Shown: piece by piece, positions 1 through 8,564 of the stretch
Numbering within the stretch: the stretch's first letter is position 1
How the letters are laid out: each line of letters starts with the position of its first letter
Notes under the pieces: generated by a model
Seen by the model: the letters and a program-made list of their open reading frames with translations, nothing else
Databases searched by the model: none
What the model was told of the DNA's origin: nothing
NCBI RefSeq assembly: GCF_025145645.1
Contig: NZ_CP102252.1
Span: 1,798,001-1,862,000, forward strand
Length of the DNA: 64,000 bases
Direction of reading: 5' to 3'
Source: Alistipes senegalensis JC50
GTDB lineage: Bacteria > Bacteroidota > Bacteroidia > Bacteroidales > Rikenellaceae
Position numbers and translations under genes: made by a program

Positions 1-454
1 GGATCGGCCGCTCGCCGAAGAACTCCTCGTCGAACTTACGGGCGTAGGCCGTGCTCTGCGAACCGTGCTTGTTCACCGGAATCCACAGCGGCCGCAGCGG
101 TTCGAGGTGCATCAGCAGGTCGTTGACCACCACCCTCGCGTCGCCGAAGCGGTCGATCAGCTTGTCGGCCAGCATCATGCCGTCCATGCCTCCGAACGGG
201 TGGTTCGAGGCGAATATGTAGCGTCCTCTGGGATCGAGTTTTTCGAGCCCCTCGATCGAATAGGTGACCTGCCATTCGCGGAAACAGGCGCGGATGAACT
301 CCTGCGGCGGCAGGTTCCAGTAGTGTTCGAGGATGTGGTTTATCTCCTTTTCGTGAATGGTGCGGCGCAGCCAGCTTATGGCCGGGCGCGGAATCCAGCG
401 GGCCAGTCGTGGAGCCTTCTTCCTGAGTATGGCGCCGATGTCGATTTTTGGCAT
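1..454 (-). CDS. Lysophospholipid-type acyltransferase (PlsC/hemolysin-like), 3' truncated
   Basis: The first 151 residues are present; the rest runs off the left edge. Residues about 85-92 read NHPFGGMD, a variant of the acyltransferase H-x(4/5)-D active-site motif, followed by a hydrophobic segment and the sequence IPVNKHGSQS. This fits an enzyme that transfers an acyl chain from acyl-ACP or acyl-CoA to a lipid hydroxyl group at the membrane. The NHP(F/L)GG form, with five residues between His and Asp, recalls O-acyltransferases of ornithine/glycine lipid synthesis in Bacteroidetes (from memory, not checked). The start is the ATG at 454-452. The gene is divergent from rsmH. Confidence 0.7.
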   Translation of the reverse strand, partial: MPKIDIGAILRKKAPRLARWIPRPAISWLRRTIHEKEINHILEHYWNLPPQEFIRACFREWQVTYSIEGLEKLDPRGRYIFASNHPFGGMDGMMLADKLIDRFGDARVVVNDLLMHLEPLRPLWIPVNKHGSQSTAYARKFDEEFFGERPI

Positions 455-478
455 GGAGTATTCACAAAATTATATCCA

Positions 479-486
479 CAAATATA
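479..486 (-). promoter_or_regulatory. Possible -7 element for the acyltransferase gene
   Basis: The minus strand reads TATATTTG, matching the Bacteroidetes -7 consensus TAnnTTTG, about 25 bases before the ATG. A second match, TAATTTTG at 472-465, is too close to the start codon for a normal leader. No convincing -33 TTTG is seen. Confidence 0.3.
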
Positions 487-509
487 GGTATTCTTTTTTG
501 AAAAATCCC

Positions 510-517
510 TAACTTTA
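510..517 (+). promoter_or_regulatory. Possible -7 element of the dcw operon
   Basis: TAACTTTA matches TAnnTTTG in seven of eight positions and lies 30 bases before the rsmH ATG. No good -33 element is found at the expected distance, so this is tentative. Confidence 0.35.
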
Positions 518-547
518 CACCCAAATAGACCTTTGCAAACAACCGTT

Positions 548-1468
548 ATGTCGCAATATCATACTCCCGTGCTGCTGGAAGAGTCTGTGGCTCTGCTCGG
601 TATTGATCCCGCGGGCACCTACGCCGACCTCACTTTCGGCGGAGGCGGCCATTCGCGCCGCATCCTCGCCGGACTGGGTCCCGAAGGGCGTCTTTACGGC
701 TTCGATCAGGACCGCGATACGCTGGCCAACTGTCCCGACGACGCGCGGTTCCACTATGTGGAGAGCAATTTCCGCTTCCTGCGCGGCGCGTTGAGGCTGC
801 GCGGCGTAAGGGAGGTGGACGGCATTCTGGCCGACCTGGGGGTCTCGTCGCACCATTTCGACGCCCTCGAACGGGGCTTTTCGTTCCGCGGCGAGGCGCC
901 GCTCGACATGCGCATGAACCAGCGGGGACGACTGACGGCGGCGGACGTCGTGAACAACTATACCGCGGAGGAGCTGACCCGCATTCTGGGCGACTGGGGC
1001 GAGATCGAAACCCCGTGGAAGGTCGCCAACTGTCTGGCGAAGGCCCGGGCCGCGGAGCCCGTGACCACCACGGCGCAGCTGGTCGCGGCGGTGAAGCCCT
1101 GCACCCCCCGGAAGGACGAATCCAAATTCCTGACCAAGCTCTTTCAGGCGCTCCGCATCGAGGTCAACGGCGAGATGGAGGCGCTGAAAATGGCGCTGGA
1201 GCAGAGCCTCAAGGTGCTGAAACCCGGCGGGCGGCTGGTGGTGATCTCCTACCATTCGCTCGAAGACCGGCTGGTGAAGAATTTCATGCGCAGCGGCAAC
1301 TTCTCGGGCACGGTCGAAAAGGATTTTTTCGGTCGTCCGCAGGTGCCGTTCGAGCCGGTCACGCGCAAGGCCGTGACCCCTTCGGCCGAGGAGCTCGGCC
1401 GCAACCCCCGTTCCCGCTCGGCGAAACTCCGGGCGGCGGAGAAACTTTCGGAAAGGCCGAAAGTTTAA
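548..1468 (+). CDS. rsmH: 16S rRNA (cytosine-1402-N4)-methyltransferase RsmH (MraW)
   Basis: This protein methylates N4 of C1402 in the 16S rRNA P site using S-adenosylmethionine. The product of about 306 residues starts SQYHTPVLLEES, the usual RsmH N-terminus, followed by the SAM-binding stretch FGGGGHSRRIL. It later has DLGVSSHHFD, RGFSFR, PLDMRMN and VISYHSLEDRLVKNF, all RsmH signatures. An in-frame TTG at 533 lies five codons upstream, but the ATG at 548 aligns with the family start. It is the first gene of the dcw cluster. The TAA stop (1466-1468) overlaps the left arm of an AT-rich repeat element. Confidence 0.95.
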   Translation: MSQYHTPVLLEESVALLGIDPAGTYADLTFGGGGHSRRILAGLGPEGRLYGFDQDRDTLANCPDDARFHYVESNFRFLRGALRLRGVREVDGILADLGVSSHHFDALERGFSFRGEAPLDMRMNQRGRLTAADVVNNYTAEELTRILGDWGEIETPWKVANCLAKARAAEPVTTTAQLVAAVKPCTPRKDESKFLTKLFQALRIEVNGEMEALKMALEQSLKVLKPGGRLVVISYHSLEDRLVKNFMRSGNFSGTVEKDFFGRPQVPFEPVTRKAVTPSAEELGRNPRSRSAKLRAAEKLSERPKV

Positions 1469-1608
1469 TTAAAAATTAAGAATGAAAAATGGGAAGACAA
1501 CGTGCCATTTGTTTGCTGCGAGACGGAGGTTTGAGACAAACCGGGCCGTTGTTTGGCTCTGTATCCCGAAGGAAAATTCTTAATTCTTAATTTTTCATTT
1601 TTAATTCT
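1467..1608. repeat. AT-rich inverted-repeat element, locus 1 (rsmH/ftsL gap)
   Basis: The left arm (1467-1490) and right arm (1575-1608) are built from the words AATTAAAAAT, TAAGAAT and GAAAAAT and are roughly reverse complementary. The core of about 80 bases is GC-richer and carries a small hairpin, GGTTT-gagac-AAACC. The left arm overlaps the rsmH stop codon; the right arm is the A/T-rich leader of ftsL. Related elements lie at 5846-5958, 12411-12442 and 58688-58800. Confidence 0.75.
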
Positions 1609-1614
1609 GCAAAG

Positions 1615-2130
1615 ATGTACCGCGACCACGAATTCGACCCCGTGACCCCCGAGGAGCAGGCCCGCCGCGAGCAGGACGAGGAGTTCGCGCGCCGCGTGCG
1701 CCGCGAGGTGCTGCGCATGGAGCGCGGCGAGGCGGAGGAGGACATCCGTGCCGACGAGGAGCGCGAGGCCGAGGAGCGTGCCGAAGCCGAGGAGCGCGAG
1801 CGGCGGGAGAGCCGCCGCAGGGCGAGCACCTTCTGGCAGTTGTTTTCGGGTTCGATCCTCGTGCGCGAGGGCGTTTCGAAATACTATCCCTACATGCTGA
1901 CCATCGCGGGGATGTTCTTCCTGAGCATCGTGGTGATGTTCTGGTCGCTGCACCTCGACATGCGCTACACGCGCCTCGAACGCGACGTGCAGAAGCTCCG
2001 CGAACGCTCGATCCGCATGCAGGAGCAGCGTTACCAGCGCACGACCCATTCGGCCATCGTGCGCCAGCTGGAGGCGCGGGGCATCGAACTTTACGACCCG
2101 CTCGTTCCGGGCGAGATCATTGACGACTGA
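1615..2130 (+). CDS. ftsL: FtsL-like division protein with long charged N-terminus
   Basis: This 171-residue protein has one membrane segment at about 91-111 (YPYMLTIAGMFFLSIVVMFW) and then a periplasmic coiled-coil stretch with regularly spaced Leu and Arg residues. FtsL is a bitopic protein that joins the divisome with FtsB/FtsQ and stimulates FtsWI septal peptidoglycan synthesis. The assignment rests on topology and on position between rsmH and ftsI. Residues about 12-70 are almost entirely Glu and Arg (for example EEREAEERAEAEERERRE), far longer than the cytoplasmic tail of well-studied FtsL proteins. ftsI starts six bases after the stop. Confidence 0.75.
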   Translation: MYRDHEFDPVTPEEQARREQDEEFARRVRREVLRMERGEAEEDIRADEEREAEERAEAEERERRESRRRASTFWQLFSGSILVREGVSKYYPYMLTIAGMFFLSIVVMFWSLHLDMRYTRLERDVQKLRERSIRMQEQRYQRTTHSAIVRQLEARGIELYDPLVPGEIIDD

Positions 2131-2136
2131 GCGGCT

Positions 2137-4395
2137 ATGAAACAGGAACGGTCGAAGGTCAAAAGCGATATTCTGCTGCGGGTGAGGCTTCTCTACGTGC
2201 TGTTCATCCTCGCCGGGGGCATTGTGCTCGCACGGCTCGTCTGGGTGCAGCTGTTCAGCGCGGAGGTGGCCTACAACGCCGACCGCCTCGCCGGGCGCAT
2301 CTTCACCGAGGAGGTGATCCCGGCTCAGCGGGGCAGCATCCTTTCGCGCGACGGCGAACCGCTGGCCACGTCGATTTTCCGCTATCAGGCCGCGTTCGAC
2401 TTCGCCTCGCCGGGGCTCGATTCGCTCAAGACATTCCGGGAGCAGGCCGACTCGCTGGCCAAACTGCTGGCCGCCTTTTTCCGGGACAAACCCGCCTCGG
2501 CTTACTCGAAGAGGTTCCGCGACGAACACGCCCGCCGCTACCGGCTGGTGAATCCCCGCGACACCTCCTACCTGCGCTCCGAGGGGTGGTTTTCGCGGAT
2601 GATGGACCGCATGCGGGGCGAGGAGTATGTCACGCGACGCATCTACGACACGATCCGCGACCATACGCCCGTGATGATCTTCCCCCGCGAGGTGGATTAC
2701 GCCGAGTGGGAGACCCTCCGGCGCTATCCGCTGTTGAACTGGAATATGGGCATGGTCTACCGGCTCATCGAGCGCGACGAACGCATCTACCCGCAGGGCG
2801 AACTGGCCCGCCGCACCATCGGACTGACGGGCGACAAGGGCAATTACGGCATCGAGGAGGCTTACCGCGAGGAGCTGGCCGGGCGCGACGGCAAAGCCGT
2901 GCGGCAGCGCATCGCGCGCGGCTTTTACGGCCGGGTGGCGGGCGGTGACCATGTGGACCCGGTGGACGGCTTCGACGTGGTGACGACGCTCGATCTCGAT
3001 TTGCAGGATGTGGCCGACAAGGCCCTGCGGCGGCAGCTGGAGCAGCAGAACGCCCTGTGGGGCACGACGATCGTGATGGAGGTCCGCACGGGCGAGATTC
3101 TGGCGATGGTGAATCTCGGCCGCAATGCCGACGGGACTTTCGCCGAACGCGAGAATTACGCCCTGGGGCGCAGTATGGAGCCGGGTTCGACCTTCAAGCT
3201 GGCGACGATGCTCACGCTGCTGGACGACGCCGAAATGCCGCCCTCGACGGTCTACGACACCCACGACGGCGACCCGGTGACGGTGGGCCCGGCCAAGAAC
3301 ATCCGCGATTCGCACCGCGGCGACCGCGAGATCGACTTCCGGCGCGCCGTGGCTTCGTCGTCGAACGTCTACTTCGCCAAGGCGATCTGGGACCGTTACG
3401 GGATCACGGGCAAGAAGCAGGAGTACAGCGATTTCCTCCATAAGGAACTGCATCTGGGCGAAACCGTCGGGCTGGAACGCCTCGGCGAACGGAAACCCTC
3501 GATCACGACCGACTGGAAGGTCCCCGACCCGGGGGTGATGCTGGTCAAGATGGCCTACGGCTACCGCGTGCGGATGGCTCCGATTCAGGTCATCACGTTC
3601 TATAACGCCATCGCCAACGACGGAAAGATGATCTCCCCGGTGCTGGTGCGCGAACTGCGCCGCGGCGAACGGGTCGAGGAGGAGTTCGAGAGCCGGACCA
3701 TCGCTTCGTCCATCGCTTCGCGGTCGGCTCTGCGCGAGGTGCGCGCCTGCTTGCAGGCGGTCTGCACGGAGGGCACGGCCAGCGCGTTTTTCCGTGACAC
3801 CACCCGTGTCCGCGTGGCGGCCAAGACCGGCACGGCGCAGATCACCTCGCCCACCGAGGGCGGGCGGCCCTATCTGGGTTCGATGGTGGCCTATTTCCCG
3901 GCCGACGAACCCCGCTATACGGTGCTCACGACCATCGAGACCCGTGCGCAGCCCGGAAAAGCCTACTACGGAGGTCCGCTGGCGGGTCCCGTCGTGAAGC
4001 GCATGGTCGATTACATTTACAACCGGGGCCGCGACTGGTATGCCCGGATCGACGACGACGGGCCGCGCCGCTATCCCGAGCGGATGAAGGGCGGCGACAT
4101 CGCCCAGATCCGCCGCGTGGCCGACAAACTCTCGCGCCGCACCTCGTTCGACAGCCGCACGGGGTGGGGACGCGCCACGGTGGACAGCCTTGCGAACGTT
4201 TCGATCACCAGTCTGCCCGAAGACCGGAGCGTGATGCCCGACGTGCGCGGGATGGGGCTCAAGGACGCCCTCTTCATCCTCGAAAGCCGCGGCCTGAAGG
4301 TCCGCTTCACGGGGCAGGGGGCCGTGACACAGCAAAGCATCTCCGCCGGAACCCGCATCGTGCCGGGGACGGCGGTGAGTATAACATTGAAATGA
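2137..4395 (+). CDS. ftsI: Division-specific peptidoglycan transpeptidase (PBP3/SpoVD type) with PASTA domain
   Basis: This 752-residue class B penicillin-binding protein cross-links septal peptidoglycan with FtsW. An N-terminal membrane anchor spans about residues 12-35. A PBP dimerisation domain follows, then the transpeptidase domain with S351-T-F-K354, the S408-S-N410 triad and K563-T-G565. One PASTA domain (about 695-752, VMPDVRGMGLKDALFILESRG) closes the protein, as in SpoVD/PBP2x-type enzymes and many Bacteroidetes FtsI proteins. Only one base separates the stop from the murE ATG, which suggests translational coupling. Confidence 0.93.
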   Translation: MKQERSKVKSDILLRVRLLYVLFILAGGIVLARLVWVQLFSAEVAYNADRLAGRIFTEEVIPAQRGSILSRDGEPLATSIFRYQAAFDFASPGLDSLKTFREQADSLAKLLAAFFRDKPASAYSKRFRDEHARRYRLVNPRDTSYLRSEGWFSRMMDRMRGEEYVTRRIYDTIRDHTPVMIFPREVDYAEWETLRRYPLLNWNMGMVYRLIERDERIYPQGELARRTIGLTGDKGNYGIEEAYREELAGRDGKAVRQRIARGFYGRVAGGDHVDPVDGFDVVTTLDLDLQDVADKALRRQLEQQNALWGTTIVMEVRTGEILAMVNLGRNADGTFAERENYALGRSMEPGSTFKLATMLTLLDDAEMPPSTVYDTHDGDPVTVGPAKNIRDSHRGDREIDFRRAVASSSNVYFAKAIWDRYGITGKKQEYSDFLHKELHLGETVGLERLGERKPSITTDWKVPDPGVMLVKMAYGYRVRMAPIQVITFYNAIANDGKMISPVLVRELRRGERVEEEFESRTIASSIASRSALREVRACLQAVCTEGTASAFFRDTTRVRVAAKTGTAQITSPTEGGRPYLGSMVAYFPADEPRYTVLTTIETRAQPGKAYYGGPLAGPVVKRMVDYIYNRGRDWYARIDDDGPRRYPERMKGGDIAQIRRVADKLSRRTSFDSRTGWGRATVDSLANVSITSLPEDRSVMPDVRGMGLKDALFILESRGLKVRFTGQGAVTQQSISAGTRIVPGTAVSITLK

Positions 4396-4396
4396 A

Positions 4397-5851
4397 ATGA
4401 AGAAACTTTCTGAACTGCTGGAAAATACGACGGTCGGGGCGCTGTACGGCGACGGCTCGGCGGCGATCGCCGGACTGACCTACGATTCGCGGGCGGTGAA
4501 GCCGGGCGACTGCTTCTTCGCCGTGCCGGGGACGCAGAGCGACGGCCACGACTACATCCCGTCGGCTGTTGCGAAGGGCGCCGCGGCGGTGGTCTGCGAG
4601 CGGATGCCCGAGACGGCGGCCGAAGGCGTTGCGTATGTCGTGGTCGAAGACTCGGCGGGGGCGATGGCCGACATGGCGGCGGCGTTCTACGGCTATCCGA
4701 GCCGCGAACTGAAACTGGTGGGCATCACCGGAACCAACGGCAAGACCACGACCGTGACGCTGCTGTACGACCTCGTGCGGGCCCTGGGCTACAAGGCCGG
4801 GCTGGTCTCGACGGTGGTCTACAAGATCGACGGCCGCGAGATCGAGGCGACCCACACGACCCCCGATCCGATCCGTCTGAACGCCATGATGCGCGAGATG
4901 GCCGACGCCGGATGCGAATTCTGCTTCATGGAGTGTTCGTCGCACGCCATCGTGCAGGAGCGCACGCGGGGGCTCGACTTCGCCGGCGGCATCTTCTCCA
5001 ACATCACCCACGACCACCTCGACTATCACAAGACCTTCGCCGAATACATCCGGGCCAAGAAACTCTTCTTCGACGGACTGCCCAAAGGGGCTTTCGCGCT
5101 GACGAACGCCGACGACCGCAACGGCCGCGTGATGGTGCAGAACACGGCGGCCGCGGTGAGCACCTACTCGCTGCGTGCGATGGCCGATTTCCGCTGCAAG
5201 ATCGTCGAGATGCACCTCGACGGCATGCTGCTGCGCATCGACGGGCAGGAGCTGTGGGTGGGGCTGCTGGGGCGGTTCAACGCCTACAACCTGCTGGCGG
5301 TCTACGGCGCGGCGGTCCTGCTGGGGCTCGACCGGAGCGAGGTGCTGCGCGTCCTGAGCGTGCTGCACGCCGTGAGCGGCCGCTTCGAGAAGGTCCGCGC
5401 GGCGAACGGCACGACGGCCATCGTGGACTACGCCCACACGCCCGATGCGCTGGAGAACGTGATCCAGACCATCGAGGAGATCCGCACGCCCGGCCAGCAG
5501 CTGATCGTGGTGTGCGGCTGCGGCGGCGACCGCGACCGGACCAAGCGGCCCGAGATGGCGCAGATCGCCGTGAAATACGCCTCGACGGCGATCTTCACGT
5601 CGGACAATCCGCGCCACGAGTCGCCCGAGGCGATTCTCGACGACATGGTTGCGGGGCTCGATCCCGGGGTGCGCTACCTGCGCATCGCCGACCGGGCCGA
5701 GGCGATCCGCACGGCCGTGATGCTCTCGCGTCCGGGCGACATCCTCCTCATAGCGGGCAAGGGGCACGAGACCTATCAGATTGTCGGCGACGTGAAACAC
5801 CATTTCGACGACCGCGAAGAAGTTCGAAAATCGTTCGAACTTCTCAATTAA
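4397..5851 (+). CDS. murE: UDP-MurNAc-L-Ala-D-Glu:meso-diaminopimelate ligase
   Basis: MurE adds the third residue of the peptidoglycan stem peptide in the cytoplasm, using ATP. The 484-residue protein has the P-loop GTNGKTT (K116) and DNPR at 403-406. That motif is typical of meso-diaminopimelate-adding MurE rather than lysine-adding forms. The Mur ligase N-terminal, central and C-terminal domains are all full length. The last two codons (AAT TAA) lie inside an AT-rich repeat element. This may mean the element's insertion changed the original C-terminus. Confidence 0.95.
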   Translation: MKKLSELLENTTVGALYGDGSAAIAGLTYDSRAVKPGDCFFAVPGTQSDGHDYIPSAVAKGAAAVVCERMPETAAEGVAYVVVEDSAGAMADMAAAFYGYPSRELKLVGITGTNGKTTTVTLLYDLVRALGYKAGLVSTVVYKIDGREIEATHTTPDPIRLNAMMREMADAGCEFCFMECSSHAIVQERTRGLDFAGGIFSNITHDHLDYHKTFAEYIRAKKLFFDGLPKGAFALTNADDRNGRVMVQNTAAAVSTYSLRAMADFRCKIVEMHLDGMLLRIDGQELWVGLLGRFNAYNLLAVYGAAVLLGLDRSEVLRVLSVLHAVSGRFEKVRAANGTTAIVDYAHTPDALENVIQTIEEIRTPGQQLIVVCGCGGDRDRTKRPEMAQIAVKYASTAIFTSDNPRHESPEAILDDMVAGLDPGVRYLRIADRAEAIRTAVMLSRPGDILLIAGKGHETYQIVGDVKHHFDDREEVRKSFELLN

Positions 5852-5958
5852 AAATTGAAAATGAAGAATGAAAAATTTTTTTCAATTTGGATTTTCAACG
5901 TAACCCCCCCCCTCCCGCTGTCGTAATTTTTTTAATTTTTAATTCTTAATTTTTAATT
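5846..5958. repeat. AT-rich inverted-repeat element, locus 2 (murE/mraY gap)
   Basis: Left arm from 5846 (AATTAAAAATTG, then GAAGAATGAAAAA) and right arm 5925-5958 (AATTTTTAATTCTTAATT words) resemble the element at 1467-1608. The core is different and contains a run of nine C bases at 5904-5912. The left arm contains the murE TAA stop (5849-5851); the right arm ends seven bases before the mraY ATG. Confidence 0.75.
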
Positions 5959-5964
5959 GAGATA

Positions 5965-7209
5965 ATGCTTTATCACCTTTTCAAGTATCTGGACGAAGCC
6001 TATAACCTGCCCGGTTCGGGCATGTTCCAGTACCTTTCGTTCCGCGCTGCGGCGGCCGTCATCCTGTCGCTGCTGATCGTCATCATCTTCGGACGCCGGA
6101 TCATCGACTTCCTGCGCCGCAAGCAGATCGGCGAGGAGATCCGCGACCTCGGGTTGCAGGGCCAGCTGCAAAAGAAGGGCACCCCCACGATGGGCGGCGT
6201 CATCATCCTCATCGCCATCCTGGTCCCGATGCTGCTCGTCGGCAACCTGGGCAACGTCTACGTCCGGCTGATGCTGGTCTCGACCGTCTGGCTGGGGCTG
6301 ATCGGCGGTCTTGACGACTACATCAAGGTCTTCCGCCACCGGAAGGAGGGGCTGAAGGGCCGCTTCAAGATCGTGGGGCAGGTGGGCCTCGGCATCATCG
6401 TCGGCACGACGATGTGCCTGTCGCCCGACATCGTCGTCCGCGAGAAGGTCACCCAGCCCGAGCAGACGGTCTACACGGATGCCGACGGCACGGTGGTCGG
6501 GAGCGTCCAGCGCAACGTGGTGCTCAGTTCCGAGAGCCTCAAGACCACGCAGACGACCATTCCCTTCGTCAAGAACAACGAGTTCGACTACGGCTGGCTG
6601 ACGGGAGGAAATTCCACGGCGACGTGGCTGCTCTACGTGCTGGTGGCGATCTTCGTGGTGACGGCCGTGTCGAACGGCGCCAACCTCACCGACGGACTCG
6701 ACGGACTGGCGACGGGCGTTTCGGTCCCGATCGTCGCGGTGCTGGGCGTGCTGGCCTACCTTTCGGGACACATCGTCTACGCCGACTACCTCAACATCAT
6801 GTACATCCCCGACAGCGGCGAGCTGGTGGTCTTCGCCGCGGCGCTGGTGGGTGCGCTGGTGGGATTCCTGTGGTACAACTCTTTCCCGGCGCAGATATTC
6901 ATGGGCGACACCGGGTCGCTGGCCATCGGCGGCGTCATCGCCGTCTTCGCCCTCTGCATCCGCAAGGAACTGTTGCTGCCGCTGCTGTGCGGGGTCTTCC
7001 TCGTCGAGAGCTTCTCGGTAATGATGCAGGTCGGCTACTTTAAGTACACTAAACGCCGCTACGGCGAGGGGCGGCGCATCCTGCTGATGTCGCCGATCCA
7101 CCACCACTATCAGAAGAAGGGCATCTTCGAAACCAAGATCGTCCTCCGCTTCTGGATCATTTCGCTGCTGCTGGCGGCCATTACGTTGGTAACGTTGAAG
7201 ATAAGGTAA
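5965..7209 (+). CDS. mraY: Phospho-MurNAc-pentapeptide transferase MraY
   Basis: MraY makes lipid I by transferring phospho-MurNAc-pentapeptide to undecaprenyl phosphate in the inner membrane. The 414-residue multi-pass protein shows GTPTMGG, the Mg-binding NLTDGLDGLATG, GDTGSLAIGG and MSPIHHHYQKKG, all MraY signatures. It is longer than the roughly 360 residues of E. coli MraY because of an extra hydrophilic loop at about residues 160-210 (VYTDADGTVVGSVQRNVV region), which is usual for Bacteroidetes as far as I recall. One base separates it from murD. Confidence 0.95.
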   Translation: MLYHLFKYLDEAYNLPGSGMFQYLSFRAAAAVILSLLIVIIFGRRIIDFLRRKQIGEEIRDLGLQGQLQKKGTPTMGGVIILIAILVPMLLVGNLGNVYVRLMLVSTVWLGLIGGLDDYIKVFRHRKEGLKGRFKIVGQVGLGIIVGTTMCLSPDIVVREKVTQPEQTVYTDADGTVVGSVQRNVVLSSESLKTTQTTIPFVKNNEFDYGWLTGGNSTATWLLYVLVAIFVVTAVSNGANLTDGLDGLATGVSVPIVAVLGVLAYLSGHIVYADYLNIMYIPDSGELVVFAAALVGALVGFLWYNSFPAQIFMGDTGSLAIGGVIAVFALCIRKELLLPLLCGVFLVESFSVMMQVGYFKYTKRRYGEGRRILLMSPIHHHYQKKGIFETKIVLRFWIISLLLAAITLVTLKIR

Positions 7210-7210
7210 T

Positions 7211-8560
7211 ATGAAACAGATCGTCGTTCTGGGCGGAGGGATCAGCGGCTACGGTTCCGCGATCCTCGCCAAAAAGAAGGGGTTCGGGGTCTTCCTCTCC
7301 GACGCGGGGCGCATCGCCGACCGCTACAAGGCCAAGTTGGACGAATGGGGCGTCCCCTACGAGGAGGGCGGCCACACCGAGGAGCGCATCCTCGCGGCCT
7401 CGGAGGTCGTGAAGTCCCCTGGGATTCCCGACACGGCGCCCATCGTGTGCAAAATCCGCGCGGCGGGCATCCCGGTGATCTCCGAGATGGAGTTCGCGGG
7501 CCGCTACACGGGCAAGGCCCGGTGCATCTGCATCACGGGATCGAACGGCAAGACCACCACCACGTCGCTCATCTACAAGATCATGCGCGACGCCGGGATG
7601 AACGTCGCCCTCGGCGGCAACATCGGCGAGAGCTTCGCCTATTCGGTCGCCACGGGGTCGTACGACTGGTATGTGCTGGAGCTGAGTTCGTTCCAGCTGG
7701 ACGGCATGTATAGGTTCCGGGCGCATATCGGCGTGTTGATGAACATCACGCCCGACCACCTGGACCGCTACGACCATTGTTTTCAGAACTATGCCGATTC
7801 GAAGATGCGCATCACGCAGAACATGACCTCGCGCGACTGGTTCGTCTACTCGGGCGACGACGCGGTGATCCGCGATCAGCTGCCGAAATACGACCTCCGG
7901 ATGCGCCAGCTGCCGTTCATGGCCCATGCGGCCGTGGCGAGCGGCGCGGGCGACGCCTTCCTGTGCGACGGGAAGTTCACGGCGACGGCCGGCAAGGCAT
8001 CGGTGGAGATCGACACCGCGAAGCTGCGGATCAAGGGGCTGCACAACGCCTACAACGCTATGGCGGCGGCTTTGGCGACCCTCGCGGCGGGCGTCGCCCC
8101 GGCGAAGATCCGCAGGTCGCTCTACGATTTCGCGCCCGTCGAGCACCGGCTCGAACCCGTGGCTGAGAAGGGCGGTGTGCTGTGGATCAACGACTCGAAG
8201 GCCACCAACGTCGATTCGGTCTACTATGCGCTGGAGAGCATGACGCGTCCCGTGGTGTGGATCGCCGGCGGCACGGACAAGGGCAACGACTACGAACCCC
8301 TGAAAGCCTTCGCCCGGGCCAAGGTCCGCACGCTGGTCTGCATGGGGCTGGACAACGCCAAGCTGGTGAAGGAGTTCACCGGGGTGGTTCCCGAGGTGGT
8401 TTCGACCGATTCGCTCGAAGCCGCCATGACGGCCGCGAAGGCCGCGGCGCGCCCCGGCGACGCGGTGCTGCTGTCGCCCGCCTGCGCGAGCTTCGACCTG
8501 TTCAAGAACTACGAGAACCGCGGCGAGCTGTTCAAAAACTGGGTGACGGAAAAGGCTTAG
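7211..8560 (+). CDS. murD: UDP-MurNAc-L-alanine:D-glutamate ligase
   Basis: MurD adds D-glutamate to UDP-MurNAc-L-Ala in the cytoplasm, using ATP. The 449-residue protein has an N-terminal Rossmann-like domain beginning VVLGGGISGYG, the P-loop TGSNGKTT (K114), the Mur ligase central motifs NITPDHLDRY and HNAYNAMAA, and the C-terminal signature LLSPACASFDLFKNYENRG. Length is normal. It lies one base after mraY and four bases before ftsW, so these genes are almost certainly co-transcribed. Confidence 0.95.
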   Translation: MKQIVVLGGGISGYGSAILAKKKGFGVFLSDAGRIADRYKAKLDEWGVPYEEGGHTEERILAASEVVKSPGIPDTAPIVCKIRAAGIPVISEMEFAGRYTGKARCICITGSNGKTTTTSLIYKIMRDAGMNVALGGNIGESFAYSVATGSYDWYVLELSSFQLDGMYRFRAHIGVLMNITPDHLDRYDHCFQNYADSKMRITQNMTSRDWFVYSGDDAVIRDQLPKYDLRMRQLPFMAHAAVASGAGDAFLCDGKFTATAGKASVEIDTAKLRIKGLHNAYNAMAAALATLAAGVAPAKIRRSLYDFAPVEHRLEPVAEKGGVLWINDSKATNVDSVYYALESMTRPVVWIAGGTDKGNDYEPLKAFARAKVRTLVCMGLDNAKLVKEFTGVVPEVVSTDSLEAAMTAAKAAARPGDAVLLSPACASFDLFKNYENRGELFKNWVTEKA

Positions 8561-8564
8561 GACG

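Noticed and set aside
1465..4335. Minus-strand open frame of 956 codons opposite ftsL-ftsI
   Set aside because: It is antisense to clearly conserved genes, has low-complexity composition (His, Arg, Gly, Val) typical of high-GC shadows, and no family motifs.
5904..5912. C9 tract as a phase-variation switch
   Set aside because: It is intergenic, outside any promoter element I can identify; slippage there would not alter a protein.
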